NCBI RefSeq assembly: GCF_005876955.1
Contig: NZ_SSCL01000002.1
Span: 372,001-436,000, forward strand
Direction of reading: 5' to 3'
Length of the DNA stretch: 64,000 bases
Origin: Sinomonas gamaensis
GTDB taxonomy: Bacteria > Actinomycetota > Actinomycetes > Actinomycetales > Micrococcaceae
Shown here one piece after another: positions 26,886 to 36,361 of this stretch. Positions within the stretch are counted from its first letter, which is position 1, and every line of letters begins with the position of its first letter. The notes under the pieces are model-generated. The model was not told the origin of the DNA. It worked only from the letters and a program-made list of their open reading frames with translations, and made no database searches. The translations under genes and the position numbers were made by a program.

Positions 26886-27683
26886 ATGTCCAAAAGCGAC
26901 AAGAAGAAGTCCAGATATGTGATTGGGGTCGATATCGGCGGGACCGGGATCAAGGGCGGCATCGTCGACCTCAAGAAGGGCAAGCTCGTAGGCGATCGCG
27001 TCCGCATCGACACGCCTCGTCCCGCCGCCCCCGAGCCCGTCGCCGATGTCGTGGCGAAGATCGTCGAGGAGCTCACGGCCAGGGACGACGCCCCGGACCG
27101 CGACAGCCCCATCGGGGTCACGTTCCCCGGCATCATCCAGCACGGCGTCGCGCGCTCCGCCGCCAACGTGGACAAGTCGTGGATCGATTTCGGCATCAAC
27201 GAGTACTTCACCGAGCATCTCGGCCGCCCCGTCGAGGTCATCAATGATGCCGACGCGGCTGGCCTCGCCGAGGTGCGCTACGGCGCCGGCAAGGGCGTCG
27301 ACGGCACGGTTCTCGTCATCACGCTGGGCACCGGCATTGGCTCCGCGTTCGTCTTCGACGGGCAGCTCGTGCCGAACGCCGAGCTCGGCCACCTCGAGAT
27401 CGACGGCTTCGATGCCGAGACGAAGGCATCCGCCGTTGCCCGCGAGCGGGACGGAATCGGCTGGGAGGACTACAGCGTGCGACTCCAGCGTTACTTCTCG
27501 CACGTCGAATTCCTCTTCTCCCCCGAGCTGTTCATTGTCGGGGGCGGCATTTCCAAGCGCGCGGACGAATACCTTCCGCTCCTCAAGCTGCGGACGCCGA
27601 TCATTCCGGCTGAGCTCAAGAACGAGGCCGGGATCGTGGGAGCTGCGCTGCAGGTGGCAATCCACCACAAGCTCACCAAATAG
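26886..27683 (+). CDS. ppgK: polyphosphate glucokinase
   Basis: ROK-family kinase that phosphorylates glucose using inorganic polyphosphate (and usually ATP); characteristic of actinobacteria. It has 265 residues. The N-terminal phosphate loop GVDIGGTGIKGG, the glucose/catalytic Asp region VINDADAAGLAE, and LVITLGTGIGSAFVFDG followed by PNAELGHLEID are intact. A start at ATG 26886 follows GAGAGGCGA. It lies 44 bases after map and ends before a strong hairpin shared with the convergent nrdR gene. Confidence 0.92.
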   Translation: MSKSDKKKSRYVIGVDIGGTGIKGGIVDLKKGKLVGDRVRIDTPRPAAPEPVADVVAKIVEELTARDDAPDRDSPIGVTFPGIIQHGVARSAANVDKSWIDFGINEYFTEHLGRPVEVINDADAAGLAEVRYGAGKGVDGTVLVITLGTGIGSAFVFDGQLVPNAELGHLEIDGFDAETKASAVARERDGIGWEDYSVRLQRYFSHVEFLFSPELFIVGGGISKRADEYLPLLKLRTPIIPAELKNEAGIVGAALQVAIHHKLTK

Positions 27684-27694
27684 CACAGAGACGC

Positions 27695-27724
27695 AGAGGG
27701 GCCCGGCACGCGCCGGGCCCCTCT
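27695..27724. terminator. bidirectional terminator between ppgK and nrdR
   Basis: Perfect 13-bp stem AGAGGGGCCCGGC (27695-27707) with GCCGGGCCCCTCT (27712-27724), loop ACGC. It overlaps the nrdR stop codon by two bases. Confidence 0.85.
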
Positions 27725-28190
27725 ACTCTGCGGCTGCGGTCTCCGCCCGCTCCGAACGCAGCAGAGCGATGGCGGCTTCGAAGTCCTCAAGGGATTCGAA
27801 CGACTGGTAGACGCTCGCGAACCGCAGGTATGCGACGTGGTCGAGCTTGCGCAGCGGTCCCAGAATCGCTAAGCCGACCTCGTGCGCCTGAATCTCCGCT
27901 GCCCCGCTCGAGCGCACCGTCTCCTCGACCTCCTGCGCGAGCAGCGCGAGGTCATCCTCCGTCACGGGACGCCCCTGGCAGGCCTTCCGCACCCCGTTGA
28001 TCACTTTGGTCCGGCTGAAGGGCTCACCCACCCCGGACCTCTTGACGACGGTGAGGCTCGTCGTCTCGATGGTGGTGAAGCGGCGGCCGCACTGAGGGCA
28101 CTGCCGCCGCCGGCGGATGGCGGAGCCGTCGTCCTGGATTCGGCTGTCGACCACGCGAGAATCGGGATTGCGGCAGAACGGGCAGTACAT
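27723..28190 (-). CDS. nrdR: ribonucleotide reductase transcriptional repressor
   Basis: Zinc-ribbon/ATP-cone repressor of ribonucleotide reductase genes, sensing the ATP/dATP ratio. The 155 residues show the four zinc cysteines (CPFC near residue 3 and CPQC near 31) and the ATP-cone [24 protein letters not shown]. The C-terminal tail is short and Ala/Glu-rich. It begins at ATG 28190, six bases below a TAGAAT -10 box, and its upstream region holds a candidate pair of NrdR boxes, suggesting autoregulation. No reductase gene is in the window. Confidence 0.95.
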   Translation of the reverse strand: MYCPFCRNPDSRVVDSRIQDDGSAIRRRRQCPQCGRRFTTIETTSLTVVKRSGVGEPFSRTKVINGVRKACQGRPVTEDDLALLAQEVEETVRSSGAAEIQAHEVGLAILGPLRKLDHVAYLRFASVYQSFESLEDFEAAIALLRSERAETAAAE

Positions 28191-28196
28191 CCCTCA

Positions 28197-28226
28197 ATTC
28201 TAGAGGGGTCACGGTGATCACAACAA
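28197..28226 (-). promoter_or_regulatory. nrdR: nrdR promoter (leaderless type)
   Basis: -10 TAGAAT (28197-28202) lies six bases before the ATG; a -35 TTGTTG (28221-28226) stands 18 bases further upstream. Confidence 0.6.
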
Positions 28227-28233
28227 GCAGGCA

Positions 28234-28268
28234 CCACAAGATGTAGTGGTAGGTGCTACTAGCTGTGG
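28234..28268 (-). promoter_or_regulatory. candidate tandem NrdR boxes
   Basis: A 16-base imperfect palindrome CCACAAGATGTAGTGG (28234-28249, plus-strand reading) resembles the NrdR box acaCwAtATaTwGtgt. A weaker copy with core CTAGCTGTGG lies 22 bases away (28259-28268), about two helical turns. They sit just upstream of the nrdR -35 box. Confidence 0.5.
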
Positions 28269-28275
28269 GATTCCC

Positions 28276-29655
28276 CTAGTTACGGGATTCGACGGCCCGC
28301 TCCACGAATCGGCGCTCGACTGCGTCCCCGTGTGCGGGAAGGTCCTCGGCGTCGGAGAGGCTGCGGATATGCTGCGCGACGGCGTCCAGAGCCGCCTCGC
28401 TGTAGTCGATGATCTGCACTGCCTTGAGGAAGGTGGCCACGTTGAGCCCCGAGGAGAACGCCGCCGTGCCGCTCGTGGGCAGCACGTGGTTCGATCCGGC
28501 GGTGTAGTCGCCGAGGCTGACCGGGCTGTAGTCGCCGACGAAGATTGCGCCAGCATTGCGGACCCGCGCGGCTACTGAGGCGGCGTCCTGCGTCATGACC
28601 TCGAGGTGCTCGGCCGCGTACGCGTCGCACACCGCGATCCCGGCGTCGATATCGTCCACGAGCACCGCGCCCGACTGGCGCCCCGAGAGCGCGGCGAGCA
28701 CGCGTTCCCGGTGCTTCGTCAGCTCTGCCTGCTCCCCGAGCCGCTCGCGAACCGCGTCGATGAGCTCCGGAGAGTCGGTGACGAGCACGGAACCGGCGCG
28801 CGTGTCGTGCTCCGCCTGGCTGATGAGATCCGCCGCCACGAGCTCGGGGCGGGCACCGGCGTCCGCGAGGATCGCGATCTCCGTGGGCCCGGCCTCCGCA
28901 TCGATCCCGACCACGCCCTTCACGAGCCGCTTGGCGGTGGCGACGAAGATGTTCCCCGGCCCGGTCACGACATCGGCCGGCTCAATGGCCGGTAGCGGAC
29001 CCTCGGCGTCCTCGCCCGCCGCGATGCCGTAGGCGAAGGCGACGACGGCTTGGGCGCCCCCGATCGCGTAGACCTCGTCGATGCCGAGCAGCGCGGCGGC
29101 GGCAAGGATCGTGGGGTGCGGGAGACCCTCGTTGTCGTGCTGCGGCGGCGACGCGAGCGCAATCGATGCGACCCCTGCTGCCTGCGCGGGGACCACGTTC
29201 ATCACGACCGACGACGGGTAGACGGCGAGGCCACCGGGAACATAAACGCCCACTCGTCGCACCGGCACCCAGCGCTGGGTGACTTTGGCGCCGTCGCCCG
29301 GGTGGACCGTGACGTCGGCGGGCCGCTGGGCCTCGGCGAACAGGCGAGCACGGCGGATCGACTCCTCGAGAGCCTCGCGGACCCTGGGGTTCAGGGATTC
29401 CAGCGCCTCGGAGATTGCCTCAGCGGGGACGCGGGGATGACGCTGCGTGACGCCGTCGAACTTCTCGGCCAGAAGCGACAGCGCTGCGAAACCGCCTGAT
29501 CGAACATCCGCGATGATCCCTCGCACGGCGTCCTCGACGGCGGAGCCCTGCTCGGCCTCGAGCCGCGGCACGACCGCGCGGAGATCGGCGAGGCTGAGAC
29601 TCCTGCCCCTGAGGTCGATGGTACGGAAGTCGAGGGCGGTAGCTGGCGATGTCAC
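28276..29655 (-). CDS. hisD: histidinol dehydrogenase
   Basis: Zinc enzyme catalysing the last two oxidations of histidine synthesis (histidinol to histidine with NAD). The 459 residues carry the family blocks [29 protein letters not shown]-type substrate region ([13 protein letters not shown]), [15 protein letters not shown], and the metal/catalytic histidines in [14 protein letters not shown] and YAAEHLEVM. It starts at GTG 29655, six bases below TAAACT; a TTG three bases upstream is also possible. It lies 28 bases after the preceding membrane protein gene. The other his genes are not in the window. Confidence 0.94.
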   Translation of the reverse strand: MTSPATALDFRTIDLRGRSLSLADLRAVVPRLEAEQGSAVEDAVRGIIADVRSGGFAALSLLAEKFDGVTQRHPRVPAEAISEALESLNPRVREALEESIRRARLFAEAQRPADVTVHPGDGAKVTQRWVPVRRVGVYVPGGLAVYPSSVVMNVVPAQAAGVASIALASPPQHDNEGLPHPTILAAAALLGIDEVYAIGGAQAVVAFAYGIAAGEDAEGPLPAIEPADVVTGPGNIFVATAKRLVKGVVGIDAEAGPTEIAILADAGARPELVAADLISQAEHDTRAGSVLVTDSPELIDAVRERLGEQAELTKHRERVLAALSGRQSGAVLVDDIDAGIAVCDAYAAEHLEVMTQDAASVAARVRNAGAIFVGDYSPVSLGDYTAGSNHVLPTSGTAAFSSGLNVATFLKAVQIIDYSEAALDAVAQHIRSLSDAEDLPAHGDAVERRFVERAVESRN

Positions 29656-29661
29656 CAACCC

Positions 29662-29667
29662 AGTTTA
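29662..29667 (-). promoter_or_regulatory. hisD: -10 box of hisD (leaderless type)
   Basis: TAAACT, six bases before the GTG start. It lies between the preceding gene's stop and hisD, giving hisD its own transcript besides read-through from dnaE. Confidence 0.6.
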
Positions 29668-29683
29668 CGGGTGTGGGAGACGG

Positions 29684-30163
29684 TCAACCGCGCGTCGGCG
29701 GCGACCAGAAGATTGTCATGAGCCCGAGGATGACGACGGCAACGATGCCCGGCCACAGGGCGAGCGCGCTGAGCGCCTGAAGTCCGAACGCCGATCCGTC
29801 GACGCTGGGATCCGTGCGCAACGTTCCGAATGCCTGGCCGAGCCCGACGCCGGTCAGCCACATGAGCACACTGCCCACCCCTGACCCGATCAACGCAGAC
29901 AGCTGCCGTGGCGCGAAGTCGCCCCGCGAGTTGGCGCGGACCACGAACACCACGACGACGAGTGCGGCAAAGGCGGCAAGGGCCGCGAAGACGAGGTCTC
30001 GCGCGAGCCACGCGTGGTAGTCCGATCCATCGCCTTGCAGGCGGCCCCCGGGCGCGGCAAGCCACCAGACGAGGCCCAGCGGAACGCCCGCGACGGCAGG
30101 AGCCGCGAGCCATGGGATGAGGGCCCTGACCTGTGAACGGTCGCGGACGCTGATGTCAGGCAT
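29684..30163 (-). CDS. integral membrane protein, unknown (possibly DUF2567-like)
   Basis: A 159-residue protein with four predicted membrane helices: about 14-36 (PWLAAPAVAGVPLGLVWWLAAPGG), 55-75, 86-108 and 130-152. The first helix and the following loop resemble DUF2567-type actinobacterial proteins, but that call is tentative. The start ATGCCTGA overlaps the dnaE stop by eight bases, so translation is probably coupled to dnaE, with hisD following. No function is proposed. Confidence 0.65.
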   Translation of the reverse strand: MPDISVRDRSQVRALIPWLAAPAVAGVPLGLVWWLAAPGGRLQGDGSDYHAWLARDLVFAALAAFAALVVVVFVVRANSRGDFAPRQLSALIGSGVGSVLMWLTGVGLGQAFGTLRTDPSVDGSAFGLQALSALALWPGIVAVVILGLMTIFWSPPTRG

Positions 30164-33100
30164 CGAGGCACGCAGGGCCGAGGAGGACCTTGAGGTCCCC
30201 GAACAGGGCGGGATTCGGGTTGACGCGCAAATGCACCCCGAGCTTCATGACCTCGATGCTGCGGCTTCCGTGGAGCCGGAGCTGCACCTCGCTATGGCCA
30301 GGGTGGGTGCGGAGCACGTCGCCGAGCCGAGTCACGATCCGCTCGGTGGCCTTGTGGGTGGGCATCGAGATGACGACCGGCCCCGTTCCCGCCTGGCTGA
30401 GGTCGGGGACGCTGAGCTCCATCGCGCTGATCGCTACAGCGCCGTCGTCGCGGCGCTGGAGGCGCCCCTTGACGACGACGATCAGATCCTCGGCGAGAAT
30501 CGATGCGATCGGGCCGTAGACCTGGCCGAAGAACATCACCTCTATCGACGCGCCGAGGTCCTCGATCTCAGCACGGGCGTAGGCGTTCCCACTCGATTTG
30601 GCGATGCGCCGGCTGAGGGATGTGATCATGCCGGCAATGGTGACGATCGCGCCGTCCTGGGGGCCGTCGTCGGAAATCACCTGCGAGATCGCATGGTCGG
30701 CATGCTCCTCGAGGACGCCCTCGAGACCTTGGAGGGGGTGGTCGGAGACGTAGAGCCCGAGCATGTCACGCTCGAACGCAAGACGGTCCTTCTTCTCCCA
30801 CTCGGGCAGGTCCGGGATCTCCACGGCGAGGCCAGAGGCCATGCCACCGCCCCCGTCGCCATCGAACGCGCTGAAGAGGTCGAATTGGTTCGCCGCCTCG
30901 TTGCGCTTCAGCACGATGACGGCGTCGACCGCCTCCTCGTGGACCATGGCGAGCGCACGGCGCGGGTGCCCGAGCGAGTCGAAAGCGCCCGCCTTGATGA
31001 GCGATTCGATGGTGCGCTTGTTGCAGACGACGGCGGGCACCTTCTGGAGGAAATCGCCGAAGCCCGTGAAGGCCCCCTTCTCCTCGCGGGCCTCGACCAT
31101 TGAATGGACCACGTTCGCGCCCACGTTGCGGATGGCTCCCATCCCGAAGCGGATGTCCTTGCCCACCGGGGTGAAGTTGAGGGCAGACTCGTTGACATCC
31201 GGCGGGAGAACCGTGATGCCCATGCGGCGGCACTCGTTCAAGTACATGGCGCATTTGTCCTTGTCGTCGCCCACCGACGTCAGGAGCGCCGCCATATATT
31301 CGGCGGGATAGTGGGCCTTGAGGTAGGCGGTCCAGTACGAGACGACGCCGTACGCGGCCGAATGGGCCTTGTTGAACGCGTAGTCCGAGAACGGCAGCAG
31401 GATATCCCAGAGAGTCTTGATCGCCTCGTCGGAGTAGCCGCGCTCGCGCATGCCGTTCGAGAAGCCCTCGAACTGCTTGTCCAGCTCGGACTTCTTCTTC
31501 TTGCCCATGGCGCGGCGCAGGATATCGGCCTGCCCGAGCGAGTAGCCGGCGAGTTTCTGAGCGATGGCCATGACCTGCTCCTGATACACGATCAGGCCGT
31601 AGGTCCCGCCCAGGATGTCCTCGAGTGGCTCTGCGAGCTCCGGGTGGATCGGGGTGATGTCCTGCTGCCCGTTCTTGCGCAGCGCATAGTTCGTGTGCGC
31701 GTTCGCGCCCATGGGCCCAGGGCGGTACAGGGCGAGCACGGCCGAGATGTCCTCGAAGTTGTCCGGCCGCATGAGCTTGAGCAGCGACCGCATCGGACCG
31801 CCATCGAGCTGGAAGACGCCGAGCGTGTCTCCGCGGGCCAGGAGCTCATAGGATGCGGCGTCGTCGAGTTCGAGTCGCTCGAGGTCGAGGTCGATCCCCT
31901 GGTTGAGCTTGATGTTGTCCAGGGCGTCCGTGATGATCGTCAGGTTCCTCAGCCCGAGGAAGTCCATCTTGATCAGGCCGAGGCCCTCACAGGTCGGATA
32001 GTCGAACTGCGTGATGACCTGGCCGTCCTGCTCACGACGCATGATCGGGATGATGTCGATCAGCGGGTGGGAGGACATGATGACGCCCGCCGCGTGGACG
32101 CCCCACTGGCGCTTGAGCCCCTCAAGGCCGAGCGCGGTCTCGAAGACGCGCTGAGCGTCGGCATCCGAGCGCAGGAGCTCGCGCATCTCCTCCGCCTCGC
32201 CATAGCGCTTGGCCTCTGGATTGTGGATGTCCGCAAGCGGCATGCCCTTGCCCATGACGTCCGGCGGCATCGCCTTCGTGAGCCGCTCCCCCACTGAGAA
32301 CGGATACCCGAGCACGCGCGAAGAGTCCTTCAGGGCCTGCTTGGCCTTGATCGTGCCGTAGGTGACGATCATCGCGACGCGGTCGTCGCCGTACTTCTCG
32401 GTCACGTACTTGATGACCTCGGGGCGGCGGCGATCATCGAAGTCGACGTCGAAGTCAGGCATCGAGACGCGGTCCGGGTTGAGGAATCGCTCGAAGATGA
32501 GGCCGTGGGCGAGCGGATTCAGGTCGGTGATGCGCATCGCATAGGCAGCCATCGAGCCGGCGCCGGAACCGCGCCCCGGCCCGACCCGGATCCCGTTGTC
32601 CTTGGCCCAGTTGATGAAGTCCGCAACCACGAGGAAGTAGCCCGGGAACCCCATCTGGGTGATGATCCCGATCTCGTATTCGGCCTGCTTGCGGACCTCG
32701 TCCGGGATGCCCTGAGGAAAGCGGTAATGGAGGCCGCGTTCGACCTCCTTGACGAACCACGACTCCTCGTTCTCCCCCTCAGGGCAGGGGAAGCGGGGCA
32801 TGTAGCTGGCCTTGGTGTTGAATTCGACGGCGCAGCGCTCGGCGATGAGCAGCGTGTTGTCGCAGGCTTCGGGATGGTCGCTGAAGATGGCCCGCATCTC
32901 CTGAGGGGACTTGAGGTAGAACTCGTCGGCGTCGAACTTGAAGCGCTTCGGATCTGCCAGAGTCGAACCGGACTGCACGCAGAGGAGCGCCGCGTGGCTC
33001 GACGCGTCCTCGGCGTGGGTGTAGTGGAGGTCGTTGGTGGCGACGAGCGGGAGCCCAAGGTCCCTCGCGAGCTTGATCAGGTCTGCCTGGACGCCGCGCT

Positions 33101-33692
33101 CGATGTCCAGCCCGTGGTCCATGACCTCGCAGAAGAAGTTGTCCGCGCCGAAGATGTCCCGGAACTCCGCTGCCGCCTCGCGGGCCTCCTTGTAGAGGCC
33201 CAGCCGGAGCTTCGTCTGCACCTCTCCCGAGGGGCAGCCCGTGGTGGCGATGAGACCTTCCCCGTAGGTCTGGAGGAGTTCGCGGTCCATGCGGGGCTTG
33301 TAGAGATAGCCCTCGAGGGACGCGAGGGAGGACATCCGGAAGAGGTTGTGCATCCCCTGGGTGTTCTCGGCCCACATGGTCATGTGGGTGTAGGCGCCGG
33401 CGCCAGAGACATCGTCTCGGCCTCCGTCGCCCCAGCGGACTCGCGTCTTGTCCCTCCGCGCCGTGCCGGGTGTCAGGTACGCCTCGACTCCCACGATCGG
33501 CTTGATGCCCGCGTCGTTCGCCTTCTTCCAGAAGTCGAACGCCCCGAAGACGAAGCCGTGGTCCGTCGTTGCGAGGGCGTTCATGCCGAGTTCCGACGCA
33601 TGGCTGAAAAGGTCGCCGAGGCGCGCAGCGCCGTCGAGCATCGAGTACTCAGTGTGGTTGTGGAGATGGACGAACGAACCGCTGGAACTCAC
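30156..33692 (-). CDS. dnaE: DNA polymerase III subunit alpha
   Basis: Main replicative polymerase, 1178 residues as expected for DnaE1. The N-terminal PHP domain opens with VHLHNHTEYSMLDG, with its histidine metal motif intact, consistent with PHP-based proofreading in actinobacteria. The polymerase catalytic aspartates lie in MPDFDVDFDDRRR (about residue 410-420) and further blocks include GPGRGSGAGS. Fingers, tandem helix-hairpin-helix and a C-terminal OB-fold (VTIAGMITSLSRR) follow. No intein is present. It starts at GTG 33692, six bases below TAGACT, and precedes a membrane protein gene and hisD. Confidence 0.96.
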   Translation of the reverse strand: MSSSGSFVHLHNHTEYSMLDGAARLGDLFSHASELGMNALATTDHGFVFGAFDFWKKANDAGIKPIVGVEAYLTPGTARRDKTRVRWGDGGRDDVSGAGAYTHMTMWAENTQGMHNLFRMSSLASLEGYLYKPRMDRELLQTYGEGLIATTGCPSGEVQTKLRLGLYKEAREAAAEFRDIFGADNFFCEVMDHGLDIERGVQADLIKLARDLGLPLVATNDLHYTHAEDASSHAALLCVQSGSTLADPKRFKFDADEFYLKSPQEMRAIFSDHPEACDNTLLIAERCAVEFNTKASYMPRFPCPEGENEESWFVKEVERGLHYRFPQGIPDEVRKQAEYEIGIITQMGFPGYFLVVADFINWAKDNGIRVGPGRGSGAGSMAAYAMRITDLNPLAHGLIFERFLNPDRVSMPDFDVDFDDRRRPEVIKYVTEKYGDDRVAMIVTYGTIKAKQALKDSSRVLGYPFSVGERLTKAMPPDVMGKGMPLADIHNPEAKRYGEAEEMRELLRSDADAQRVFETALGLEGLKRQWGVHAAGVIMSSHPLIDIIPIMRREQDGQVITQFDYPTCEGLGLIKMDFLGLRNLTIITDALDNIKLNQGIDLDLERLELDDAASYELLARGDTLGVFQLDGGPMRSLLKLMRPDNFEDISAVLALYRPGPMGANAHTNYALRKNGQQDITPIHPELAEPLEDILGGTYGLIVYQEQVMAIAQKLAGYSLGQADILRRAMGKKKKSELDKQFEGFSNGMRERGYSDEAIKTLWDILLPFSDYAFNKAHSAAYGVVSYWTAYLKAHYPAEYMAALLTSVGDDKDKCAMYLNECRRMGITVLPPDVNESALNFTPVGKDIRFGMGAIRNVGANVVHSMVEAREEKGAFTGFGDFLQKVPAVVCNKRTIESLIKAGAFDSLGHPRRALAMVHEEAVDAVIVLKRNEAANQFDLFSAFDGDGGGGMASGLAVEIPDLPEWEKKDRLAFERDMLGLYVSDHPLQGLEGVLEEHADHAISQVISDDGPQDGAIVTIAGMITSLSRRIAKSSGNAYARAEIEDLGASIEVMFFGQVYGPIASILAEDLIVVVKGRLQRRDDGAVAISAMELSVPDLSQAGTGPVVISMPTHKATERIVTRLGDVLRTHPGHSEVQLRLHGSRSIEVMKLGVHLRVNPNPALFGDLKVLLGPACLDA

Positions 33693-33698
33693 CGGTCC

Positions 33699-33704
33699 AG
33701 TCTA
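33699..33704 (-). promoter_or_regulatory. dnaE: -10 box of dnaE (leaderless type)
   Basis: TAGACT, six bases before the GTG start and just downstream of the rluD stop; identical in hexamer and spacing to the RDD gene promoter. Confidence 0.6.
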
Positions 33705-33721
33705 GGCTCCGAGCTGACCGC

Positions 33722-34645
33722 TCACCGGTCGCCGCGCAGCGTGTCGATCGCGTACTGCAGATCTCCCGGGTAGGGACTGGTGACCTGCACCCACTCCCCA
33801 CTCCGGGGATGGTCGAAGCCCAGCCGGCGGGCGTGGAGCCACTGCCGGGTCAAGCCCAGCTCCGCCGCGAGCCGCGGATCCGCGCCGTATGTGAGGTCGC
33901 CCGCGCAGGGATGATGGAGCGCCGAGAAATGGACCCGGATCTGGTGCGTGCGCCCAGTTTCGAGGTGGATCTCGACGAGGCTGGCCCGACCGAAGGCCTC
34001 GAGCACCTCGTAATGGGTCACCGAAGGCCGTCCGTCCTCGATCACCGCAAATCGCCAGTCGTAGCCCGGGTGTCGCCCGATCGGAGCATCGATCGTTCCC
34101 TCGAGCGGATCCGGGAGGCCCTGGACCACGGCGTGGTACACCTTGTCCACGGTCCGCTCCTTGAAGGCGCGCTTGAGCACCGTGTAGGCGTGCTCGGTCT
34201 TGGCCACAACCATGGCGCCCGACGTTCCCACGTCCAAGCGGTGGACGATGCCGGCGCGCTCAGGAGCACCGGAGGTGGAGATACGAAAGCCATCGGCGGC
34301 CAGGCCTCCCACCACAGTGGGCCCCACCCAGCCCGGGGAGGGGTGAGCGGCGACACCGACCGGCTTGTCCACGACGACGAAATCCTCGTCGTCGAGGAGA
34401 ATCTCTAGGCCGTCCACGTGCTCCACCACCACTTCCAACGGATCGCGCCGCTCGGGCGCATCGATTTCGACGACGCTGCCATGCGCGAGCCGGTCCGACT
34501 TTGCCACGGGCTTCCCCTGCACCGTGACATGGCCTCCGGCCAGGAGCTGGGCAGCTGCCGACCTCGAGACGCCCAGCAGAGCAGCAAGGCCCGCGTCCGC
34601 CCGCGAACCGGCCAACTCCTCGGGGACGGGGTGCCGGTCAGTCAC
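33722..34645 (-). CDS. rluD: 23S rRNA pseudouridine synthase, RluD/RluA family
   Basis: RNA-modifying enzyme that isomerises uridines in 23S rRNA. The 307 residues have an N-terminal S4 RNA-binding domain (about 13-75, [22 protein letters not shown]) and a catalytic domain with the family motif [16 protein letters not shown], whose Asp is the nucleophile, plus [12 protein letters not shown]. Whether it modifies the RluD or another RluA-family site is not certain. The GTG start overlaps the lspA stop by four bases, the usual lspA-rluD coupling. Confidence 0.92.
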   Translation of the reverse strand: MTDRHPVPEELAGSRADAGLAALLGVSRSAAAQLLAGGHVTVQGKPVAKSDRLAHGSVVEIDAPERRDPLEVVVEHVDGLEILLDDEDFVVVDKPVGVAAHPSPGWVGPTVVGGLAADGFRISTSGAPERAGIVHRLDVGTSGAMVVAKTEHAYTVLKRAFKERTVDKVYHAVVQGLPDPLEGTIDAPIGRHPGYDWRFAVIEDGRPSVTHYEVLEAFGRASLVEIHLETGRTHQIRVHFSALHHPCAGDLTYGADPRLAAELGLTRQWLHARRLGFDHPRSGEWVQVTSPYPGDLQYAIDTLRGDR

Positions 34646-35238
34646 CCTTCGAAGCCCTTATCCTCGCCGTCCCGTGACGGGCGGCGTCCACCATGGCGGA
34701 GGCCGTCGGCGCCGATGCCGAGCACCGTGAGCAGGCAAATCAGGACAACGCCGCTCACCACCGCGGAATCGGCCACGTTGAAGATCGCGAAGTTCGGCAG
34801 CTGGATGAAATCGACCACATGGCCCATGCCGAACGATGGCTCCCGGAAAAGCCGGTCCGTGAGGTTGCCGAGGGCCCCGCCCAGCACGAGCCCGAGCGCT
34901 ATGGCCCACCCGAGCGAATGGACGCGTCGGGCGTAGACCAAGATAGCCAGGGACACCACCGTCATCACGATGGTGAAGACCCACGTCACGTTCTCTCCGA
35001 TCGAGAACGCTGCTCCCGAATTGCGGATGAAGTACCAATGGAGGAGTGGCGGAAGCACGGGGATCCGCTCGCCTTCCAACATCGTGCTGGTCACCCAGAG
35101 CTTGGTGAGCTGATCGGTCGCGTACGCGACCACGGCCAGCAGCGCCAACACAGCTATGGCGCGGCCGGATGGCCGGCTTCGTCCGGACGACGGCGAGGCC
35201 TCGCCTCGAGGCGGAGTCACGGGCGATGAATTGTCCAT
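34642..35238 (-). CDS. lspA: prolipoprotein signal peptidase II
   Basis: Membrane aspartyl protease that cleaves lipoprotein signal peptides after lipid attachment. It has 198 residues with a Pro/Ser-rich cytoplasmic N-terminus and four membrane helices. Catalytic aspartates lie in the conserved blocks [14 protein letters not shown] and [20 protein letters not shown]. The frame is open to 35478, but that part lies antisense to wag31. ATG 35238 has GGAAAG upstream; ATG 35256 is an alternative adding six residues. rluD overlaps its stop. Confidence 0.93.
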   Translation of the reverse strand: MDNSSPVTPPRGEASPSSGRSRPSGRAIAVLALLAVVAYATDQLTKLWVTSTMLEGERIPVLPPLLHWYFIRNSGAAFSIGENVTWVFTIVMTVVSLAILVYARRVHSLGWAIALGLVLGGALGNLTDRLFREPSFGMGHVVDFIQLPNFAIFNVADSAVVSGVVLICLLTVLGIGADGLRHGGRRPSRDGEDKGFEG

Positions 35239-35262
35239 GGTGCTTTCCGTTGGCATGCCGAA

Positions 35263-35293
35263 GCCGGCGGTCGCGCCACGCACGACCGCCGGC
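35263..35293 (-). terminator. hairpin between wag31 and lspA
   Basis: Perfect 11-bp stem GCCGGCGGTCG (35263-35273) with CGACCGCCGGC (35283-35293), directly after the wag31 stop. There is no T-run, so it may only attenuate read-through into lspA. Confidence 0.5.
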
Positions 35294-35308
35294 TCGGAAA
35301 CTGCGTTG

Positions 35309-35935
35309 TCAGACCTCGGCGTTGTCGGGGATCTCGCTCGAGACCACGGAACCGCGGGCGTCCAGATCGCGGAGCTGACCCTCGATGTAGGCCTTGAGGC
35401 GAGCGCGGTAGTCCCGCTCGAAGCCGCGGAGCTGCTCCACCTTGCGCTCGAGCACCGATCGCTGCTGCTCAAGGGCACCGAGCGTCTTGCGAGACTTCTC
35501 CTGGGCCTCGTTCACAAGGCTGCTCGCCTCGATCTGAGCTTCCGCGATGATCTTGTCGCGCTGCTCGATGCCGTCCTGCACGTGCTTGTCGTGCATTTGC
35601 TGCGCCATCGCCAGCAGCCCGGCCGCCGACTCCGCGGTCTGCGTGACCGAGCCCTGTGCGGGCACCGCGGCGGGTGCCGGCTGCGGAGGCTCGGGCTTGA
35701 CGACCTCGGCCGGCTTCGGCTCCGGCGCGGCGGCCGGCTTCTCAGCAGGGGCGCCGGGGCCCTTGGAGGTGAGCTCGGCGACCTTCTTCCGGAGCTCGTC
35801 GTTCTCCTGGTTCAGGCGGCGAAGCTCAATGACGATCTCGTCAAGAAAGTCATCAACCTCGTCCTGGTCGTAGCCCTCTCGGAACTTCGTCGGCTGAAAC
35901 CGCTTGTTGACGACATCTTCTGGCGTCAGAGCCAT
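35309..35935 (-). CDS. wag31: DivIVA/Wag31 polar growth and division protein
   Basis: Coiled-coil scaffold that binds curved membrane and directs cell-wall growth in actinobacteria. The 208 residues have the DivIVA lipid-binding N-terminus (MALTPEDVVNKRFQPTKFREGYDQDEVDDFLDE region), a first coiled coil to about 55, a Pro/Ala-rich linker (60-100) and a second long coiled coil (about 110-195). It is shorter in the linker than mycobacterial Wag31. It lies 133 bases downstream of yggT, with room for its own promoter, in the standard sepF-yggT-wag31 order. Confidence 0.93.
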   Translation of the reverse strand: MALTPEDVVNKRFQPTKFREGYDQDEVDDFLDEIVIELRRLNQENDELRKKVAELTSKGPGAPAEKPAAAPEPKPAEVVKPEPPQPAPAAVPAQGSVTQTAESAAGLLAMAQQMHDKHVQDGIEQRDKIIAEAQIEASSLVNEAQEKSRKTLGALEQQRSVLERKVEQLRGFERDYRARLKAYIEGQLRDLDARGSVVSSEIPDNAEV

Positions 35936-36068
35936 CTGCTCACCTCATTTGATCTAGTCAGTCAGGGGCCTATCGCCACCTTGACTACCGTAACTGACGT
36001 GCGCCCGGTTGCTCCACTTGCACGGCATTCGCGCCGTCTGGGGGGAGCACCGGGACCTTTTCTAGAAC

Positions 36069-36356
36069 CTACGCGAGATTCCTGACGATTGCCATAGCGA
36101 TGCTGACGGCGATGGCCAAGACGATAAAGCCCAGATCGAGACTCAGTCCGCCGAGCCGGACCGGACGGAAAAGCCTCCTGGAGAGCCGCATCGGCGGGTC
36201 GGTCACCGAATAGATCGCACTCGCCGCGATCAGAGACACTCCGCGTGGTCGCCACGAGCGCGCGAACGACTGGACCCAGTCATAGACGAGCCGCCCCAAG
36301 AGCGCAACGAAGAAGAGCTCGAGAAGCAGATAGACGACGACCCACAGAATGCTCAC
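36069..36356 (-). CDS. YggT family membrane protein
   Basis: A 95-residue protein with two membrane helices: an N-terminal one (VVVYLLLELFFVALLGRLVYDW) and a C-terminal one (LGFIVLAIAVSIAMAIV), separated by a loop containing SVTDPPMRLSRRLFRPVRLGG, the YggT signature. YggT proteins are linked to osmotic tolerance and division in some bacteria. It starts five bases after the sepF stop, so the two are co-transcribed. Confidence 0.88.
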   Translation of the reverse strand: MSILWVVVYLLLELFFVALLGRLVYDWVQSFARSWRPRGVSLIAASAIYSVTDPPMRLSRRLFRPVRLGGLSLDLGFIVLAIAVSIAMAIVRNLA

Positions 36357-36361
36357 GGTGC

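Noticed and set aside
31104-32297. 397-codon plus-strand frame inside dnaE
   Set aside because: Antisense shadow of an intact polymerase gene.
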